Assembly: GCA_006503535.1 (NCBI GenBank)
Contig: QYRS01000001.1
Coordinates: 2,728,001 to 2,792,000 of the forward strand
Reading direction: 5' to 3'
Source: Arthrinium phaeospermum
Taxonomy: Eukaryota > Ascomycota > Sordariomycetes > Amphisphaeriales > Apiosporaceae
Length of the DNA stretch: 64,000 nt
The translations under genes were made by a program, and so were the position numbers. Shown piece by piece: positions 58,884 to 64,000 of the stretch. The stretch's first letter is position 1. The number at the start of each line of letters is the position of its first letter. Under the pieces are notes generated by a model that searched no databases, had not been told where the DNA came from, and was given only the letters and a program-made list of their open reading frames with translations.

Positions 58884-61800
58884 TTACTGAACCATTGCCT
58901 CGCCTGCAGCCACATCGCCCATTGGCGGCTGTCCCTCTAGGTGCGGCCGCTTCGTCTCTCGAGCATCTTGCACCTCGATTGGTCTCTTCTTGTCCTTCTC
59001 CCTGGCCGCCTGTCGTGCTTCACGCTCCTGCTTTTCCTTTGCACGCCGGAGCGCCTTCGATTCGAACTCGTGCCAGTCTCCTTGGATATCGGCCAGCCTG
59101 GAAGAATGTGTTAGCAAACCTGTGTCTATTTCCCATCATCCATACAAACATGATTTAAACTTACGCGGTCGCTTGTTTCGGCGGTGGCTGCTCCGTCGTG
59201 AAGTAGGCATGCTCCAGAACTTCGGCAGCGGTGGGCCGTCTGGCCGGATCATAGTGGAACATGGAGGTGAGCAGGTCGAATGCTGCGGCGGGCACGCGCT
59301 CCTTGTACTTCTCGGCAAACACGTTCGCTTTGCGATAGTTGGGCCTCAGCAGTTCAAACCATTCCATCTTGACCAAGTCGGGCCACTCCACCTTGTTGGG
59401 TGTGCCGAGGATAGCGTAGATTTTGTCCAGTTGGTTGATCTCGGTGCCATCACCCGGGAAAATGGCATGGCGAGTGAAGATTTCGACCATGACGCATGCT
59501 GCGCTCCATACATCCACTGCAGCTGTGTACCGGGTTTCACCAAGTAGCAGCTCAGGCGATCGGTACCAAATGGTGATGACGCGATTCGTGTAATCCAGTC
59601 GGTGATGTTTCGCATAAAAGCGAGCGAGGCCGAAGTCGGCAAGCTTCAAGATGCCGTCGCTGCTTACCAAGATGTTGGCTGCCTTGATGTCTCGATGGAG
59701 AACTCCCCGGCCATGCAAATAGTCTAATCCCTCAAAGAGCTGCTTTGCCATGTGCTTCTTCTCAGCTGGGTCAAGTTTGTATGAAGGGTGGTTCAGCAAC
59801 CCCGTCAAGTCGTGCGAGAGGTACTCGAACACCATGTAGCAGTTGTTGTCTTCGACCATGACTTCCATGAGGTTGACAATGTTCTCGTGTTTGAGCGATT
59901 GTAGCAATTTGATCTCGCGGACAGCCGTGACAGGGAACCCATCCCGTTCGCCCTCCATACGGATCTTCTTCAAAGCCACAAGCTTCTTGGTGTACACGTT
60001 TGTGCCCTTGAAAACCTTGCCATACGTGCCGGAACCCACGACAGATTCATTACCCGGCTTTCGGAAGTACACGGACTCGGCGTGGACATGCTCGGCAGGC
60101 AGTTGGGGACGCGGTTTAGGGCGCCGGACTATCTTTCTCACCCTTCTTATACGGGGAGGCTCAGGTGCGCGTTGTGGCTGTGGTGGCGGCTGCTGTCGGC
60201 TGCGCTGGTAGTCGGATCGTACTCTTGAAGAAGCAGGCTCGGTAGGGGTGCCACGAGGAAGATCCCGATCCTCCCGATCCCGATGGTCACGCTCGTCAAC
60301 AGGTTGATCTCTTTGAGCAGGCGTTGCACTAAATTTTTGCGAGATCTCAGGTTTGGGGGCAGTGGCCGGAGCCTTGGAAGTGGGCTTGAATGCAAAGCTG
60401 AACTTGGGACCGGAAGGAGGTGCCGCAGCTGCCGGCCCCGTGGGAGGAGCGCGAGCCGGTGGTGGCATTTGCTCGTTGTCTTCCTTCCTATCGGGAGCCG
60501 CTTCTTCATGGCGAGCATCGTGAAGTGGCCGTGTAGGGCTGGGTTCATCTAAGTGCTCATCGTAAGTGGGAGCTGTCTCGGAGTTTGCGGATCCTGCATA
60601 AGGTGGACTCGTGTGTTGCGGAGTGTTTTCGCCGGAGTGGCCGGGAATATTTCTAGTAGCAGCCGGACCCGTTGGAGCGTTGAGGGGCGCAGATGTGAGA
60701 CCGCCACCGCGAGAACCCCCACGGGATGAGCTGAAGCTACTCCCGCGAAAGCCGCCACGTGAGAAACCACGGCCGGCAGCTGGTCCTGTGGGTGGTTGTG
60801 GTGACGGCTGCCTCTTGTTGAATTGAGCTTGTGGTCCAGTAGGTGCCTGCGGGCGTTGGTCATTTGGCGAGTACTGCTGCTGCGAATTCCCACTGCCACG
60901 GGCCGTCCCGGCGTGTGGTGACTGCGGTGCTGATGAGCCATGGCGGGAAGAGCCAGAAGTCACATGGGGCGGGGACTGATTATGGCGTGTGTCATTGGGA
61001 CGCCTGTGAGGGAAAGCTGGTGGCATATGTGAGTTGTGGTTGCCTCGAACCTCGCCTTTCCGCGAGAAATTCACTTCGATGCTATTGGCACCGGACATTG
61101 GAGGTCCTGCACGCCTGCCGAAGCGTGGCTCGTCGCGACGTTTCCCTTTCTTGCGAGAGGCAGAGGGGCCTGTGGGGACGCGCGGGCCATTGTCATCGCG
61201 AGGTGAAAAAGGCGGGTGGCCAGCTCTCGGATGATCGTAACCTGGCGAGGTCTGCCGGACATAGGATCCGGCCTCTGATGGGTCCCTACGCGGCCTTTCT
61301 ACAGGAAGTGGAGAGATCGCGTGAGCAAGTGAAGAACGCCGAGAATCTGCCCTGGGGGATAGGCTACGATCCATTGCAAGGTCGTCTCTGTTGGACGTCG
61401 AGGGTCGATGGGATGCTGATGAAGATGGCCTGCCTCGATCAAATTCACCGTCCTGTACCGAGATTGGTGACCGGCTCCGGGGCCTTGAATGATGTGAATC
61501 TAGTTGGTCGGGCTCTGGTAGGTAATGCTGGCCTTGTCTTTTGGAGCGTTTCCTGTCTCGGCGGCGGCTGCGATCACGTCTTGACCTCTTCTTACGCTTC
61601 GGCGGGGCGGTACCGTCGTCACGTCTACCCCTTTCGAGACTCCGTTCGCGTGCTCGTCGGTCTTCGTAGTGTCTGTCGTATCTGTCCTCAGATGGAGGCG
61701 GTGGCCCGGCGTCGCGTGGGTATTCCCTGTCTCGAAATGATTGAGCCCGCCTGGAATAAGGCGACAAAGACCGCGATCTTCCGCGATGCGAACTGCCTGC

Positions 61801-62091
61801 TGGCCCGCGAGGAGGCGGCCGGTCTGTTCTTCCTCGGTCTCTGCCTTCGTCACCGTGTGTGCTGCGATCGCGTTTCATCGCATCATTTCGGAGAGCATTG
61901 AGCTCTCCAGGTGGGGGATAAACACCAGCGTGGCGTGGTTGGTATGTATTGCTTGGACGACGCAGGTGATTTTCGTCGTCGTAGGGAAGGTGTTCGCGAT
62001 GATGCAAGCCGATCGGGCGTTGATGATGTGGGTGTTTGTGCTCACTGAGGGTTTGGTCGCCTCCAGCTGCTGCTATATCAAAGTCGACCAT
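58884..62091 (-). CDS. CTK1: CTK1/CDK12-type RNA polymerase II CTD kinase
   Basis: Cyclin-dependent kinase that phosphorylates Ser2 of the Pol II C-terminal domain during elongation. Two exons (62091-59165 and 59097-58884) give 1046 residues. Residues 1-650 are disordered and rich in Arg, Ser, Pro and Gly, including an RDRSRRRDRKRSKR stretch, GGFRGSSFSSSRGGSRGG and repeated PTGPAA motifs. The kinase domain spans about 675-965: glycine loop GSGTYGKVFKG (~685), PITAIRE-like PVTAVREIKLLQ (~716), HRDIKAANIL (~798), DFG (~817), DYTNRVITIWYRSPELLLGE. The usual WYRPPE has S for the first P. The tail DWHEFESKALRRAKEKQERE is characteristic of fungal Ctk1. The start ATG at 62091 has a good context (AAAATGG). 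It should act with a cyclin K-like partner not encoded here. Confidence 0.93.
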
Positions 62092-63130
62092 TTTGGCCGT
62101 CGGGATTTGCTAGCCCCAATGAGTTCGGGCAGGGATGCTGATTCGCGCTCGTTCTGCTCTGGCGTGTGCAGTCTGGCTGGGGCGGCACGGGTCCAGTGCT
62201 GTACTCTGTTCTCAGCGAGGTGCAGTGCGCCCAAAGAGCCACTGGAGGGGTGTTTGGGGTGGTGCTGTGGCAGCAAGATTAGTGGACGGACGTGGCTGGA
62301 GACCTTGGATTTCGAACAAATTGGAGCCAAGGTCGCTCGCTCCCACTCGTCGGTGGTCTGGTATGGCCAAGAGAGCAAGCAAGCAAACGGTATTGCATCC
62401 CCAAAAGAATGCAAGACTTCAACTGGCCGAGCTTTCCTGGCAATTCAGGAGCTGTCAGAACTTTGTCCAGGCTCCGAAGCTGTTGTACCGGTATTGTCTG
62501 ACCAGAAATATGGCAGAGCGATATCCGGGGCGGAAAACTTTGGCAGCTCTGCGGCCTGTTGAAAAGTGGGCAGCCCTTCGAGGTCCTTATCAAACCCCGG
62601 GTTTGCTCAGCTCTCAGGCTCCCAGGGAGCCTTTCCGCCAAAACTGGCTCGCCGCGTTATTATGGCTTGTTCAATCTTCTTCGTGCGAAAATTGGACAAA
62701 CGAATAAGGGCGAGTCCTAGTCTTTAATGTTGCCAAGGGCCGGCAGCGGTCGATGCGTTTTGGTGCACCTTTAGACACATGCAGCCAGCCCTTGTCGTGA
62801 TGGTCGAGTCAAGTCAAGCAACAACAAAATGCTATCTACGAATTGCTACTCGGCATGATACCACCCATCCTCCTCCAAACACAACTGAGATTTGCACGGA
62901 CAAGCCCTGCATTCAGCACATAACCAGTTCCGGCGGAGGGCGAATCCTCCGGGCTTTGCGAATGTCGATTCTCCCTACGAACCCATGATCTGCTTGCTTT
63001 GTCGGTTGAAGAGGTTCAGAATCATGTTGTTAAGCGAGCGTAACAGCGATGCAGCCCAGAGAGTTGACGGCAGTGGGGGGTTGTAGGTAGAAATGGCTCT
63101 GGCGTATGCTTGTCAGGACAAGAAATCATT
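62092..63130. other. Upstream region of CTK1
   Basis: Likely CTK1 promoter and 5' UTR. Overlapping open frames on both strands (62073-62414 -, 62135-62707 +, 62279-62641 -) have no motifs and are read as chance. Confidence 0.4.
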
Positions 63131-63722
63131 TCATTCCGAAAATGCCGAACTCATTTCTCCGCGAGAGATGGTAATTCGAATCTTTCGAGGTCCATATCCA
63201 CAGTTGCGATGCGCAATGTGCGCAATGAGGGCATAGAGACGGAGGTAGTTCCCTGAGGAGTTGGTGGGCTGGACTTGTACTGCAAGTGTATGCAAAAGTC
63301 CACGAAAAGTTAGCCTACCGTCGCCGGCTCCCAGGGTGATACGGTAACAGCCCGAGAGCTTCTCGAGTTGACCGTCAGCAATAGGGTGGGCGAATAGATG
63401 CCATGTAGAGTTGACTATGTGTGTGCAAGGTGTTTGGAGGTCGAGTTTGAGGTTCGTTGGTGCTGCGATAGCTTCATATGGATTGGCAAGTGCCTTTGGC
63501 ACTCCACCGGCCTCAGCGTCCTGTCTTAGCAGTGCCGACGTCTCTAAGACGCAAGCTACGGAGTTCCATTACACCAGAACCAACAACCTTTGCCAACTGT
63601 ACCCCGAGGTGCAGTGATAGATCGTGCAGGCGTGAAGAGATCCTCCAAGGGAAATCAAGAAACAAGAAAGCTTCTCTAATGTGATACGCAGTGCCGAAGG
63701 CTCTGTGAGATCGTGTTGCCAA
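63131..63722 (-). other. Possible gene fragment, function unknown
   Basis: Two minus-strand frames that almost abut (63722-63513 and 63502-63131) have protein-like composition, for example LHLGVQLAKVVGSGVMELRS and LKLDLQTPCTHIVNSTWHLF. They could be exons of one gene, with a splice or frame change around 63510-63560. No start, domain or conserved motif is recognised, so chance ORFs are equally possible. Confidence 0.2.
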
Positions 63723-63748
63723 GTCTCTTAGGAGTCGGTCCAGCCACG

Positions 63749-64000
63749 ATGGCAGGCATCAATGTAGCAGAAATCAAAACATGGTGGGTAGAACCCGATT
63801 CTCGCAATTCTAATGCCGAGAACCAGAAAATCGACACCAACTTCAATGATTTTCAACCCGTTCCGTAAGCCCGCCAACTACCAGATCGTTCATCGTGTTG
63901 TGCTTAGCACACTGGGTGCGATTCGGGTGTTCCGGTTCGGGAATCCTAGGAGCAGTGCCATGACGCATGACGCAGTCTTCAACATACATACAGCCGCATG
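63749..64000 (+). CDS. Possible 5' end of a gene truncated by the window edge
   Basis: An ATG at 63749 in a fair context (CCACGATGG) opens MAGINVAEIKTWWVEPDSRN and so on to FNDFQPV, ending at a GTAAGC splice donor at 63865. An acceptor ATCCTAG at 63943-63949 restores the frame (PSSAMTHDAVFNIHTA) to the last base. No domain is recognisable in these ~55 residues. The product is unknown and the splice model is a guess. Confidence 0.3.

Noticed and set aside
60843..62562. Long plus-strand frames (352 and 273 codons) opposite the CTK1 N-terminus
   Set aside because: They are mirror frames of the Arg/Ser/Pro-rich disordered region, have no domain, and overlap each other.
1..64000. CRISPR array, rRNA genes, phage or bacterial operon features
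   Set aside because: None seen: there are no spaced identical repeats of suitable size, and the gene structure is clearly that of a fungal nuclear genome.

Overview
This window is nuclear DNA from a filamentous ascomycete, most likely a Sordariomycete. Genes are sparse (about one per 4-5 kb), split by short GT-AG introns of roughly 45-100 bases, encode typical Pezizomycotina proteins, and are separated by long intergenic stretches rich in AGGTAGGT-like tracts and microsatellites. There is no bacterial, viral or organellar gene content, no CRISPR array and no obvious secondary-metabolite cluster. Assignments rest on reading the sequence and on family knowledge; no database search was run.

Layout. 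0.4-2.7 kb: NAD-type malic enzyme (+). 4.0-5.8 kb: DHA1/Qdr-like MFS drug transporter (+). 7.4-10.4 kb: Zn2Cys6 transcription factor (-), convergent with the transporter. 13.6-15.5 kb: Ser/Thr-rich single-pass membrane protein (-). 18.8-19.4 kb: LOC1 ribosome-biogenesis factor (-), divergent from HIS3 (imidazoleglycerol-phosphate dehydratase, +) at 19.8-20.6 kb. 21.6-22.6 kb: four-helix MARVEL-like membrane protein (-). 24.7-25.2 kb: CENP-S/MHF1 histone-fold protein (-), divergent from PGA2 (+) at 25.7-26.3 kb. 31.0-34.0 kb: 972-residue fungal protein with three Cys-rich repeats (+). 34.9-37.8 kb: mitochondrial m-AAA protease (+). 39.9-44.2 kb: 1417-residue disordered protein (+). 46.0-48.5 kb: BOR1-type borate transporter (+). 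51.9-52.9 kb: secreted ferritin-like (Rds1-type) protein (+). 58.9-62.1 kb: CTK1/CDK12-type CTD kinase (-). A possible gene start reaches the right edge.

The most important point for a reader is sequence integrity. Four consecutive genes between about 4.4 and 19.4 kb (transporter, transcription factor, membrane protein, LOC1) are broken by many single-base indels, mostly at homopolymers, and the transcription-factor locus also carries a 67-bp tandem duplication inside its zinc cluster. All recognised genes to either side are intact. A conserved ribosome-assembly gene is among the broken ones, so a low-quality assembly patch is more likely than coordinated gene decay.

Non-coding structure includes a 399-bp AT-rich element with perfect 14-bp terminal inverted repeats (17.4-17.8 kb), a 130-bp nested palindromic element built from GGAATA motifs (23.5 kb), a ~220-bp tandem duplication (6.8-7.2 kb), a 17-bp triplicate (21.5 kb) and two degenerate tRNA-like loci (54.7 and 55.9 kb). 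The genes are mostly unrelated housekeeping functions (central carbon metabolism, histidine synthesis, mitochondrial proteostasis, transcription elongation, kinetochore/DNA repair, ER trafficking), and nothing suggests they form one pathway.
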